A DNA stretch of 64,000 nucleotides from Phellopilus nigrolimitatus. Lineage: Eukaryota; Basidiomycota; Agaricomycetes; Hymenochaetales; Hymenochaetaceae. Made by a program: the position numbers and the translations under genes. Within the stretch, counting starts at the first letter, position 1; each line of letters opens with the position of its first letter. Where the stretch lies: contig JAJOHG010000036.1 of the NCBI GenBank assembly GCA_021029095.1, positions 268,897 to 332,896 of the forward strand, read 5' to 3'. This document shows positions 25,777-37,571 of this stretch, one piece after another. The notes under the pieces are model-generated. The model saw only the letters and a program-made list of their open reading frames with translations, did not search any database and was not told where the DNA came from.

Positions 25777-27861
25777 ATGTCGCAAGAACAACGCCCAAAA
25801 AAAGAATTCACATATAATCCGTTCGAAAAGCTCGATATCAAAGACTGGCAGAAAACAACCGAAGGAGATGTAAAACGTACATACAAGAAATTGGTCTGTT
25901 GTTTTTAATTCCTGAAAGACTTTGACACTAGACAACTTTTTCTTCGCATTCCCCCTTCCATTAGTGCTTGGTTTATCACCCGGATAAACAAGGCGGTTCA
26001 ACAAAATTGTTCCAAGAGGTACGAATTTTACGAATGCTCTTTGACTTCGCTGTTACTGCCGTTGAATGATTTCGCTCAATAGCTAGTTGAACACTACGAA
26101 GAAGCTCTTCGTTGTCTCAAGCACTGGGAGACTATTCCTGGTCATCGAGTTCCGCCATGGCCTGTGGATTTTTCACAGCCCGCTGCTTCGTTATATGCAG
26201 ATAGGGATCGCAGGCCTTATCAGGCGGGACCCTCCGGGGAACGCGAAACGTTTCGACCTGCACCAGGTACTTTTATCAGAAACAGCTGATACCAGTAGTG
26301 CTTGACTTTCTTTCTTTTCAATAGCTGGACCTCCTCCCCGAGACCCCTTTTCTAGGCCACCTTCAGCAGGCCCAAGTCACCGGGGTTATACGGGACAAGA
26401 ACAGACAAGGCGATGTACTTTTATCAAAAACAGCTGATACTAGTGGTGTTCGACTAATGTTCTTTCATAGCTACAACCCTCTTGGACCTCATTCCTTTCC
26501 TTCAGCAGGCCCAAGTCCCCGGGGTTATACGGGACAAGAACAGACAAGGCGATGTACTTTTATCAAAAGCAGCTGATACTAGTGGTGCTCGACTAATGTT
26601 ATTTTCAATAGCTACAACACCTGGACCTCATTCCTTTCCTTCAGCAGGCCCAAGTCCCCGGGGTTATACGGGACAAGAAAACAAGGCGATGTACTTTTAT
26701 CAAAAGCAGCTGATATTAGTGGTGCTTGATTAACGTTCTTTTCAATAGCTGCCACACCTGGACCTTCTCCCTTTGCTAGGCGACGAAGTACTTCTAATGG
26801 TATGCTGGAAGCTCTGAGTTTGTGAGGGCGGCTTACCTTAATACAAATTCCTAACAGCTAGCTCGGGGTCATCTCGCGCGTATTCGGGGATGGGAAATAT
26901 GGGAGGCAAGTGTCTGACTGACTTCATTCTCGAACTGACACGTACAAATTCTCATCTCTCATCTAGAGACTGGCTACCAACCCATGACAGGTATGCAAGG
27001 ATTATCTGCTTCCTATCACTGCTGGCTCAAACCCCACCCTAATTTCAGACTTTCGGAACATGCCTGCAGCGAGTGCATCCGGTCCTCGTAGAAACGGTGA
27101 GCACATATGTTTTTCGACTGGCTTTTAGAGAAAGTTAACATATAATTGATCTGCTCGTTATCAAATATAGACATTTTTAATAGTAAGTCATCACCGAGCA
27201 ATTTTCACGTATATTCGTACTTTTGGTGATTTTCCGCATATCCTCCTGCATATCAAGATTGCTACAAGGATCTTCGGTCCGGGAATTCCGGAAGAGGGCA
27301 AACCTTCAATCAAGAACCTCAAGAACAGAATTTCTCGAACTATGGTGCTCGTTATGATAGCATCTACCGCTCAGTCCCTCGGAGCCACATTTCCACACCA
27401 CGACTACCACCAATAAATCAAGGTCCGAGGTGGCTGCTCAACCCTACTCTGTCGTATTTAGAAATCGGTTTCGCACACTTTGTCGATGAGATCAACGGAA
27501 GACAGCTTGTCGAGAAGTATTCGCTCGCCAGACTAACCAGCTTTACCCCGGCGGAGAAAAAATATGTTATTGATTATGTTGGAGAGCCAGATGACATTTT
27601 AGTGCTCGTCGACAGGTTGAGCAGACGGATGTATCCACTTATTCCGCTTCACCAAAGATGGAGAGTTATATATGTGAGAACCCTGCATGCTTACATATAA
27701 ATGTGCTGTTGCTGATACGTTGCGTTCAGACTTTCAACATGAAGCTGTATGACATCGTGAATCTAAAGTGGTACGACAGAAGGAATGACGATATAACGCG
27801 TTATAATAGATTTGAACCCAGAGTCATCCGGGAGTCGGATTACCTCCTACCATTCTACTAA
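25777..27861 (+). CDS. Unrecognised multi-exon protein with tandemly duplicated exon-intron unit
   Basis: I assemble this gene from small exons; the family is unknown to me. A probable start at 25777 gives MSQEQRPKKEFTYNPFEKLD. A clear exon from about 26082 reads LVEHYEEALRCLKHWETIPG and continues to the donor at 26267. Next come near-identical units encoding AGPSxRGYTGQEQTRR separated by near-identical introns. Short exons follow (ARGHLARIRGWEIWEAK, TGYQPMTDFRNMP), then a long exon with LNPTLSYLEIGFAHFVDEIN and EKKYVIDYVGEPDDILVLVD, and the last exon TFNMKLYDIVNLKWYDRRND ending DYLLPFY at 27861. Most junctions use canonical sites, some with a choice of two acceptors. The junction between the first exon and the exon at 26082 is unresolved. 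The C-terminal half looks globular, the middle disordered. Confidence 0.6.
26267..26748 (+). repeat. Tandem exon-intron repeat, unit about 137-148 bp
   Basis: The intron start GTACTTTTATCA recurs at 26267, 26415, 26554 and 26691 (spacings 148, 139 and 137). Each intron has the body CAGCTGAT and a CTAAT- or TTAA-type branch region before AATAG or CATAG. Each full exon copy carries GGCCCAAGTCCCCGGGGTTA followed by ACGGGACAAGAA. Three exon copies and four intron copies are visible. Copies two and three are almost identical, so the expansion is recent. Confidence 0.8.
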
Positions 27862-28164
27862 AGTAGTGTGCACGTTGTAGCTTAGCTCAAATGCGAAGAC
27901 ACTTGCTCTCTAGCCTTGATGACTGCCCTGAGTTATCCAATCACGGATTTAAATAAGCCTTGAGCAATCTCGCGGGAACGAGCCATGTCCATGGTATGAG
28001 TGGGTTGGATAGGCACACATGTAGATGCGATGTTGCAAGAAAACACATGCATGTAAGTCGATGAGATAGACCAGCTGCGCAAATCTAGCTAGCAAAACAA
28101 TACACAAAACATGAGACTGCAATAACGAAATCAAACGGTTCTTTTTCCTTTCTTCTGTTTGCAA

Positions 28165-30795
28165 TTAGTACGAGCGTCCGAACATGGTCCAGCGCTTCGC
28201 GTCCTTCTCGCACGCCGGGCATTTTGTGACTCCAGGTGCAATCTTCGGATACTGATACTGGTCAAAGGGAATGGCGAGTGACTTGGCACCTGCGGAAGGG
28301 GCGCGCTCGTCTTGAGGCTCCGCACTGCAGTCAGAAGGTGCCGTAAGAACTATGTTAACATCGAAAGAAAGTGAAAAGCGACTCACGTGCGCCCACTCCG
28401 TTCTTTGATATCGTCCTCGCACGCCTCTTCCTCACACCATGGAAGGACGACGACACACTTGTCATCGAGCGTCGGGACGACGTCCGCCCACGTTGTCACG
28501 ACCTTCAGGCGCGACTGATACACCGCCTTGGCGCGCTCGAACATCTCCCTCTGGATCGTCTCAAGCAACTCAGGCACGGTGTGTTCGAGGCCCGCGAGGG
28601 GCAACGGGGTCTTCGCGCCGTTGTCGCGACGCACGGAAAGCGTTTGCTTTTTCTGCACGTCGGCCGGTCCGATCTCGAGGCGAAGTGGAACACCCTAGGA
28701 GCCTTTATTAAGATGAATCCGGAAGCTGTGAAATGAGAGCACATCGCACCTTCTGTTCCCAGTCGTTAAATTTGTATCCTGGAGTGTAGCCATCGCGAAG
28801 GTCAGCCTTTGCCCGAATACCAGCCTTTTTCAACGACTTTGCAAGCTCGTCGCAGCGGTCATACATCTCCTGCTTGTTCGTACGCGCCGTGATGCCGCAT
28901 GGGACGACGACGACCTGTACGCTCGCGACACGTGGAGGGAGGACAAGACCCTGGTTATCGCCGTGAACCATGACCATCACACCGATAGTACGTGTGCTGA
29001 GGCCCCACGAGTTTTGCCATGCGTACACCTTCCCGCCGCTGGGTCCGGTACCCTGTGGGTCATCCGGATCCTCGACGACAATGTTGAACATCTCCGGGCG
29101 CGAGAAGTTCTGGCCGAGGCAGTGCGACGTTGCACCCTGGATCCCCCGGCCCGTCGTCGGGATGAAACCCTCTACAGTTGTCGTATACAACCCACCCGCA
29201 AATTTCTCTTTCTCGGACTTGATACCAGGGATGACGGGGACGGCGAGCAGGTCTTCGTATACTCGGCGGTAAAGATCAAGGATCTGTCGTACTTCGACAT
29301 CAGCTTCTTGTTTTGTGAGATGGGCAGTGTGGCCCTCCTGCCACAGGAATTCACGAGTGCGAAGGAAAGGCTCTAAATAAAACAAAATAAAAATTTCGAA
29401 CTCCACAATGAGAAAGAAAAAGTACACACGCGGGCTCTTAAACTCCCATCTTACAACACTGTTCCATTGATTTAGCTTGAGGGGAAGATCGCGATGGCTC
29501 TTAATCCACTTCGCATAGTCTATAAAATATTTAATTTTCTGATATCACGGGACAATGCATGCACTTACAAGGGTACATTGCCGTCTCAGAGGTTGGGCGG
29601 ATAGCGATCGGCTCCTCGAGTTCTGAGTTTCCGCTGCACATTGTCTGTCTGTTGAAACAATGATGACACCAGATAGGTTTGAAACTTACGCCCTCGTGAC
29701 CCAGGCCACCTCCGGCGAGAAACCCTCAATATGGTCCTTTTCCCGCTCCAGAACCTTCTGTGACACGAACATAGGGAAATATGCATTCTCGACGCCCAAC
29801 TCCTTGATTTCCGAGTTAAACCATGCTTTTTTGCGAGGTGAGTCAGTACAATCTATCGGAGAATGACAGTAGAAGAATCACCTTGGATATTCTCCCAAAT
29901 GCTATATGACCACGGCTTGAGAATGTAGCAACCGCTGACACTATAATAGTCGAGCATGTCGGCTTTGATCAGAACCTGTAAATTTGTGATTAGATTTCCG
30001 CCTGCACATAGCTCAAAGAGATAGAAAAAACACGAACATTCGTGTACCAAGCAGGGAAGTCCACTTCTTTCTTCACACCAACTGCAATCTGCACTGCGCC
30101 TTCGATCTTCGCAGTATCCTTCTGTGCCTTTTCTTGAACCGCCGCTTTCGTCGGACCGCTTGACGTGGGAGGAGCAGCCGCCTCAGCTTTGAGCGCCTCG
30201 AAGTCAATTTCATGGATTTTGATGTCTGTCGTTTCTAAAGAACGCAAATACGCGGCGATGTCACTGCCCGAAAGGAAGACGGTTGAATCAGAGGAGAGGG
30301 CATGGACGGCAAAGGTGGATGACGAAGACGCGAGCGAAGCATCGAGGACCGTCACCACCTTTGGGAAAGTCTTCGCGTCGAGAGCCAGGGGAGAAACTTG
30401 ACACAGAAATTCACATAAATTCAGCACATACTTCAAACCATATGGTTTAGAATGCAAGACGCACGAGAATCCTTGTCCAGGGCAAAATAATCCGTCAATA
30501 AATCCGCCGAGGCGAGACGCAGCTCCTTCAAGCTAAGCTTCTTTCCAAGTGCACCCGAGCTTGTCTCGGTCTCCTCTCGCGTGACGACAACAACGGGGAC
30601 AGGAATCGCTGTCTTCGCCGTCTTTGGCTTGAATACGAGTGTTTTCGTGAGCTCGAACCCTGATGGTGCACTTCCTGAGGCCTCAAGAGTCGAGCGCCAG
30701 GCGGCAGGGGAGGTCGCCGATACGTGCGCGACTGTCGCTGCGGGAGCGATAGATAACTTCGCCAGACATTCTGCGACAACGTCGGCACTAGACAT
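28165..30795 (-). CDS. Prolyl-tRNA synthetase, eukaryotic cytoplasmic type
   Basis: Charges tRNA-Pro in the cytosol. The start at 30795 gives [15 protein letters not shown]. The N-terminal part ([31 protein letters not shown]) matches the YbaK/ProX-like editing-type domain found on fungal ProRS. The class II catalytic core follows: [54 protein letters not shown] (motif 2 region) and [18 protein letters not shown] (motif 3 region). An anticodon-binding domain with [15 protein letters not shown] and the eukaryote-type C-terminal zinc region (CPACEKD) end in the characteristic FGRSY at 28165. Eight or so short introns splice in frame with no break seen. An in-frame upstream ATG at 31005 could extend it by 70 residues. 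Confidence 0.95.
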
Positions 30796-31005
30796 GCTAG
30801 CGGATGAGTCCGAGTGAAGGCGGGCGCGTGCGTAAGTCGGAGCGTGAGCTGGTGGTCTGTGGGCAAGGGCAAATCGGGTCTGTGACTCGACGCGGCAGGC
30901 TCCTGCTATCTGATGAAAAAGGGAAAAATCATTGTGTCTGCGAAAGGAGGACCCTCCATGCCGAGCCAGATGCAGACGCACGCTGCTGCATCGACTCGTC
31001 AGCAT

Positions 31006-34000
31006 GCAGCCCTCGTCGAAGTCGGGTGTGGCGTCGGCGTTGTCGCGTTTGTCGGCGAAAAAAGGCGTTTTATTTACGAATTTTTGAGTCTAAATTTTGC
31101 CGACGGTTGATCATGATTGCCTTACTCGATCGAAAGTGGCTGTAACTGCTAGTCGGAGGGCAATACTACACTTGGCACGAAGCCGACTTGTCCCGTTTCT
31201 TCAAAGTCAATGAACTCAGGGCCGAAGGTTTTCATGCGCGTAAATTTTGCAATATATGTCCCTTGAATTTAATTGTTAATTATTCTCATTTTCTTTTTTT
31301 TTTTCAAGTTGAAACTGATTGAGAACGAGAAAGGTGCTTATGCTCGTAACTCGACGTTGAGTTGTATTTACATGTACTGGATATAATTCGTTAATAAGTA
31401 ATCTGCCGAATCTATACTACAAGTAGACCCGGTCTAGTAAACCGTCATAATTGTACACCTGAAGTAACTTTTAAAATAAACGTCAGTCATATAGTAGCCC
31501 CCCAACCATCCAACCAACCCTTTCCGTGGTCTTGAGCCTTCCCGCGTCAACTCGGTTCACCACTACGGTGGGTGTGAGAAATAAAACCAGAGAACCAATC
31601 CTAAACTAAAGATACACCGAGCCCAACAAATAGATCTGTATATGCGTCGGAAATCCATCAGAACACATAGCCTATAGAGACTCGAAAGTGAACACCGGGT
31701 TTAGAAGAATTACCTGCATGTTTTAGCCCGCGTCCTTCCTCAGGCTCCCTTTGATTCGAACTTCGCTCTATCGCTGGGCATGACGATTCTACAAGATAAG
31801 GCATTGGCCAGGTCTTCTAGCTGTTTTCATCCTACAGTCGAACCTTGACTGGCTCTTGATGGTTAAACCCTGCTCCAGATTTTCCACTTTACTCACATAA
31901 TTGAATAGCAAATGATGCTAGAAGAGGATGCACGCTGTTCAGACCTCCACTCAGCTCACACCCTTTTGTCGTAAACAAAAAAAAAAAAAAAAGAAAACAG
32001 GTGAGGGACTTACCGAACTTCGAATCATATAAGGTCCCCGAAGGTTTGAAGTATCAAACAGTTTTCCGTTGCACGGACAAATCCGAAAGAACTCATCCAA
32101 GGAGACTGCGTGTATTCGTGTATTGGTAAATGCCGGATCAGGTTGTCAGGCATATCTTCGCAGAGTTTGGACTTCCGTTAGTACAGAGACTGAGAAACGC
32201 ACGACAAGTACAATCTTTAGACTACTGGCAGGATAGAGTTCGGCTCTGGAGAAGGGTTGACTTTGCCGGATAACAAATTCTTGGTCCAGACGAAAAACAT
32301 TGTTATACGTGCAAGATTAGAATTCTAGTACAGCACGCTTTCAGCAGGAGTCATTTCTAACGAAAAAAAAGGTCTCATGCCTGGGAAGCAAACATATAGA
32401 GATAGATAGTCATTTGAGATCGACTCATCAAAAGATTGCTAGAATTAATAATTTTTCTAGCACAACCCTGATTGAAGTGCGACCAGGGTGAACGAATAAA
32501 TTCGGTGCGAAAAGAAACGCCGAATGTCGGACGTACCAGAGAGCATATACAATAGGACGACCTAGTAGGCAAGGAGGTCTCGGACGGCGTCTTGTAAAGC
32601 TGTACAGTTGTTCAGCTCAATCAAACAAGGAAAAGTCTTAGTGCGGTTAGTAGGAGCTGAAGGCGCGTCCGGATCAGAATCAATATTGACGATTGCTCAG
32701 TAGTGCGATACTACGCTGAGCGGCGTGCGTCAAGAAAACTCGACTAGTAGCGAATCTGCAGATGAGATTCTACATGGCCGTGCGCGCTGTTTTTCATGAA
32801 TGTATTCCAGCCGTTCCGGAATCCCGCTGAGCTCAGACACCAGGGGTTAGAAGCAAGAAGCCGGGCGCTTGGGCAGATCTGAGCCGATCGCATGATGGTA
32901 AGAAAGAAAGTTTTAGCGAAAGGGCATATGGGAGAATTATGTCACTAATGTGTAAGTACTAGGAGCGAGCCGACTGTACAAGCAGTTCAGATTTGGTTGC
33001 TAGACGAACAGCGTTGAGGACGAGAAGACATAATTCATTGAACTTTAATCGAAGATATGTGCAAACCTACGAATTTTTTTAGACTAGATTGACGGACGGT
33101 CGGTGTGCTCGGAGCCTCGGGGACCGATCACTCTCGTACTCGACGTTGATGAAAGAAGTCCATGTTTGTATAGCATATCATTCGCATCAAGCGAATCGGT
33201 AGCGCAACTGATGCCGATCTTCTCGGCAAGATCGCCGGTGACTTCCTCGTACACGTGGCTGATGGAAGTAAACCTTATTATCATCTCGAGTGCCTGACTT
33301 GATTTTCAGTTCTAGCAGTTTGCCATCACGAGACATCGAGACATCGCAGACGCCGGTAAGCGTTCAGCGGCAGATTCGTGCGCATATCGTATGCTGATGA
33401 AGTTGTGTAAAGTGTTGTCGAGAGCAGTTCTGACTTTTCAGAAAATTTCAGGACCAGGAGGAGAGCACAGCAGCCACGCGCTGCGCAATGACTCACTACG
33501 CTGGTTACGTTAGATACGCAACAACACATATGGATCACTGGGCTTCAAAAATTCTATGGGTCTGATGTAGAAAAAAAATTGTGGTAGCCAGAATAACACT
33601 CGGAGACGTCTCCTAAGACCGATCGAAACCCCAGCACAATTAACCGAGTCCACACCGACTCGCACCGAAAGATCCTGTCCCCGCTGTGGACCTGCGACCG
33701 CGATCAGGACTCGGTGTAACGCGGGATCTGGGACTGCACGAGCTGTCTGTGATAACCGTGCCAGCCCGATGTATCAAGCCGGCGGTTACGCAGCTGCGTC
33801 GTTCATTCCATACAAATACGTGAACAAGTTCTGGGTCCCCACCTGCTTACTCGAACTCTTTCTTTCACGACTCCACCCGGAAATTGCTATAACACTTGAA
33901 AGACGAGTACTTCGGGCCTAGGATAACATCAGGCCGTTTCTGCGGTAGCTTTTTTTGCGCTTCCAGGCTCGCTATGTTCACCGGGTACGAGTCGTAAATC

Positions 34001-34429
34001 CTCGGGACGCGGCCCTGCACTTTATCTTGGCCCTGTCGATTATTTCAATGACCCGTATAAGCAAAAATATTGCTCGGAAAGCGCGGGGTTTTCTTTTATT
34101 CGGACGAATTAGTCGAGTCGACTTCGGTATGAGGCATCCATACCGATAGCCGGTATCTGACCCTGCTGGCCAACAATTTCCGGGGAAAGTGAAGCTGAGA
34201 CCAGTCTTCTTTCTTTTTCTATCTTCCTTTCTCTTCTCTTCTCGCGTCTCATGGTGATCGCGCCTTCTAAATTACGGCGCCAATCACTCTCGATTTCATA
34301 CCCAAGAGTGGCTTTCATCAAATTAGGCCGCACCTTTTGCTACCTTATGTTCTTCTGTCCGACCTCGGGCTTAATTCCTCAATATTCTAGGGAGACGCGG
34401 CGTTCATGGTGCTGAAGGCTACACATACT
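31006..34429. other. 3.4-kb gene-poor region
   Basis: No coding motif was found on either strand. An A-tract of about 15 bases lies near 31978-31992 and could be a retroelement tail, but no reverse transcriptase or target-site duplication supports that. Around 33640-33720 the inverted segments CCGAGTCC and GGACTCGG and the hairpin CGAGTC-CACACC-GACTCG occur. It separates housekeeping genes from the UbiA/FMO/P450 region. Confidence 0.4.
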
Positions 34430-34439
34430 TATATAAAGG
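34430..34439 (+). promoter_or_regulatory. TATA box of the first UbiA-like gene
   Basis: TATATAAAGG lies about 105 bases before the chosen ATG at 34543. The distance and the full TATA match suggest a regulated promoter. Confidence 0.5.
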
Positions 34440-34542
34440 TGGTTGCATCACGGAGTTTGGTGACTACCGCCTTAATTTCGAGCGGTTGTGTTCAGCATCC
34501 AGTCTCATCAACGACTTTTTATCCCCCCAGAATAATTTTGTC

Positions 34543-35841
34543 ATGCCGTCCTTCCCAAACACTTTCGAAACTGAGGCTCAAAGTCCTCCACCGTCCGGAG
34601 TCACGCGCTTGAATGATAACTTGGCCGATAAATCCGTACTTTCCGTTACCATACCTCGGACAGTGTTCGACTCACTCCTCCGCCTACCGTCCAAAGCTCT
34701 CTACCATTTCAACACCACACTTCTTTTCACTGCGTCTGACTGGAAGACAACTGTTATCCCAATTGTCAGTATTTCTATCTCTTTTATTTTTTTGACACCA
34801 TCTTTTGCGCTTGAGCTCGGAGCCAGGTCCAAGTTCGACTTTGCTACTCGCGTATCCTTTAAATTAAATTTCATTTAATCTTGCATATACTCATGCTTTC
34901 CTCGGGCAGACTTCGCTTGCATGCGCATCTGCGCCCCTTTCCTCTCCAACGCGCATCCCACACGTTCTCTTCTGGACCTGGTTCCACGTTCTGCAATTCA
35001 ACTTCTCCAACCAGACTGTTTCGCCGGAAGAGGATGCGCTCAATAAGCCCGAGCGTCCCATCCCAGCAAAGCGCATCGCGCTCGAAACCGCGCTTTTCTT
35101 CCGGTGGTGGGTCATGCCTCCGTTGTGCTGCCTGCTAAGTGTCATGTACAGTTGGGAATGTGTGGGTGCAAGCATGCTTCTGTGTGTGTTCACGGTCCTC
35201 TACGACGAGCTTGGAGCCTCCGCGGGTCATTGGGCAGGGCGGAATGCTGTGAATGCGCTGGGGTTCATGGCGTTCGAGCTCGGGTCATGTCTGATTGCAG
35301 GTGATTAATACTTGTTCTTTGCGTCATCTCTCTTTCCCTCATTCTTCCTTCCTTCCAACTATATCTACTTTGTTCTAGGTCCCGATTTACATACCCTTGA
35401 TACGACCGCGCTCCTCGCCATTGCATGCTCTATGGGCATCTTCGCTACCACAATACAAGCTCAGGACTTTGAGGACGAGCCAGGAGACCGCGCCGTCGGC
35501 CGACAAACTCTCCCCATCGTCGCGCCCTCGCTCGCGCGTCCTACGCTCCTTCTCGCCATTCTCGCATGGAGCATTGGCTTGAGCTTCTTATGGGAGCTCA
35601 GCTTGGCTTATAGCGCGGCGTTTGTGGCGCTGGGAACCATAGTCGGCTTGCGCTTCGTCTTGTGGGGAGGCGTAGAGGTGGACCACCGGAGCTTCATTCT
35701 GTATAATGTACGCGTGGAGGTTATTTTATTGAAACGATTACCGATGAATGCTCACTTCATTTTCTTTGGATGCAGGTCTGGCTATCCATCGCACACGCGC
35801 TCCCTGCATACTATCGGTTCGTAGTTGTGCAGACCGCCTAA
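34543..35841 (+). CDS. UbiA-superfamily membrane prenyltransferase/terpene cyclase-like, copy 1
   Basis: A multi-pass membrane enzyme of the UbiA superfamily. The start at 34543 (MPSFPNTFETEAQ) precedes the membrane-entry segment ALYHFNTTLLFTASDWKTTV. Exon 2 (from 34910) holds the first Asp/Asn-rich motif: LQFNFSNQ, then PEEDALNKPERPIPAKRI. Further on is GHWAGRNAVNALGFMAFELG, and exon 3 contains the second motif QAQDFEDEPGDRAVGRQTLP. A final exon after 35775 ends at 35841 (YRFVVVQTA). Four exons splice in frame with canonical sites. The housekeeping COQ2 motif is NDxxDxxxD; SNQ...EED..NK is instead like fungal UbiA-type terpene cyclases such as Fma-TC and EriG. The second motif keeps the acidic residues that bind Mg-diphosphate. 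Product unknown. Its closest relative in the window is the gene at 42488. Confidence 0.8.
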
Positions 35842-37571
35842 GAAGAGAGTCCGATAGTTATTTATGAAAGCAGTTTCAAAGCTGAGAGAAATGGATTCTC
35901 ACTACTCCAGCGAAATTTGCATTTTCTACGCCTACAGTCGATATTCTGATAACGCATAGTCTGCCCCGAGATCTAGCCATACATTTGTAGAGCTTGTGTA
36001 TTAGCACATAGGAGTTGGCTAGCTAGTGGGCAAAGCGCTTGGCTCTCATTTTTTGTACACATTTGCAGGTGCACGCCAAAACACGCCCGTCCTGCGCAAT
36101 CTTCTTCCTAGCTAGTAGGGTACAAACATTTATCTCGCGTATGTATTAAAGCACGTCCAGCGCTTCGAAAAGAATCAGCCTTATTTATAAGTCCACCTAC
36201 CTAAAAGCAAATTGCGATGGCCTCCTGAACACGAACTCACTCCAGAAACGGTGAATCTCTAATTTCTCCATCCCACCCGCCCTGCATTCTTGAAGTTTCT
36301 CGTCTTCCATTCTATATTCCCACATACGTTTTTCATGTAATCATTGTGCAGCGACAACCCCTCAAAAGTATCATGCCCGAAATGTCTTCAATATTGAGAT
36401 GACGATAACGAAGCCTGCATGAAGCTGCATGTCCGACTATTTACCGCGAATCGTAAGATCAACGCTAAAACAGGGTACCTAAGCAAACCTTTTCTCGAAG
36501 CGAGCCAAAGCTTGTCGACAGTCGACGCTTGCAAGCTCCGGCGCGGAAGTCCAACGGGCCGGGTCGACGGTGGTGTGACTATGTTACTGATGTCGGCACC
36601 TTCTTTCCTTCTTTGCAGATCCACAATGAGCCTTCTCAACTTTCACAATCTGAATCTTACCAAACCTACTCAGCTTCTCAGATCCAAGGCCTCTACACAA
36701 GATGTAGAAAAGGAGGAGACAGATAGAGAGTAGGAAGGGGGGCAATGCGGGATGCTCTTATCTTTTTGAAAGCATCAGTTAGACGCCGTTTTATTTATTC
36801 AGAATTGTTCTGAATTTTATCACGGAATTTGCGGCCCCACCAAATCGAGATCATCTAAAAAACATTTATCCCTTTTCGAGTTTATCCTCCGAGTCCCGGG
36901 CCTCATCATCGGGATTCCAAAGTCGGAGTTCTCAGTTTTTCGAGCACAGATGTCATACGAATAATGATAAAGGGGAAGATGCAGATTGTATGATTACGCT
37001 CCGAGGGAGAGAAATACTTGAGATGTTTTCAGCCATTTATGACTAAAAGGTGACTGAAGATAAAAGTTTAGGACACCGTGTTCGTACATGTGGCCTACGT
37101 GGTATACATATGAAGGCAGGCACAGGTCCCGCGCCTTTTACACAAGGCGAACTGAAATTTAGTTCTGAAGCAGATGCGCCCGGTTTGTCTTGAGCCATCC
37201 ATGAAAGGACTAAGCCTCGACCAAGACCTACAGTAAATCATATCACACATGCCAACACCATTCTTCCCCTTCAAATTCGCCTTGTGCCTCGCTTTCGGCT
37301 ATTGCAAAACTGTTGCACTCTAATCATTTTGGTTCCGCTTTCATTTACGGCTTCATCTCATATTAAATTTTTAGCTAATATCGGGTTCGAGATCTCGCTT
37401 GACGGATCTGAAAGCAACGGCTAAGAAACCGGCATGGGTGATGGTGAACCTTACTGAAATCGAAAAGTCCAACTTCCCCGTTGCAAGGTCGTCTCACGAG
37501 CAGCTCGGACTTCCACAGGCTTCTCCACGAAGTAGACCGTGCACCTATAAGTAACCCCATTTTGCTTGCCA
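35842..37571. other. Spacer between UbiA copy 1 and FMO copy 1
   Basis: About 1.7 kb, AT-rich, with no recognisable gene. It holds the 3' flank of the UbiA-like gene and the FMO promoter. The only longer open frame (36419-36733) has no motif. Confidence 0.4.

Noticed and set aside
31974..31992. A-tract as the tail of a LINE-type retroelement
   Set aside because: No reverse transcriptase remnant or flanking duplication was seen.
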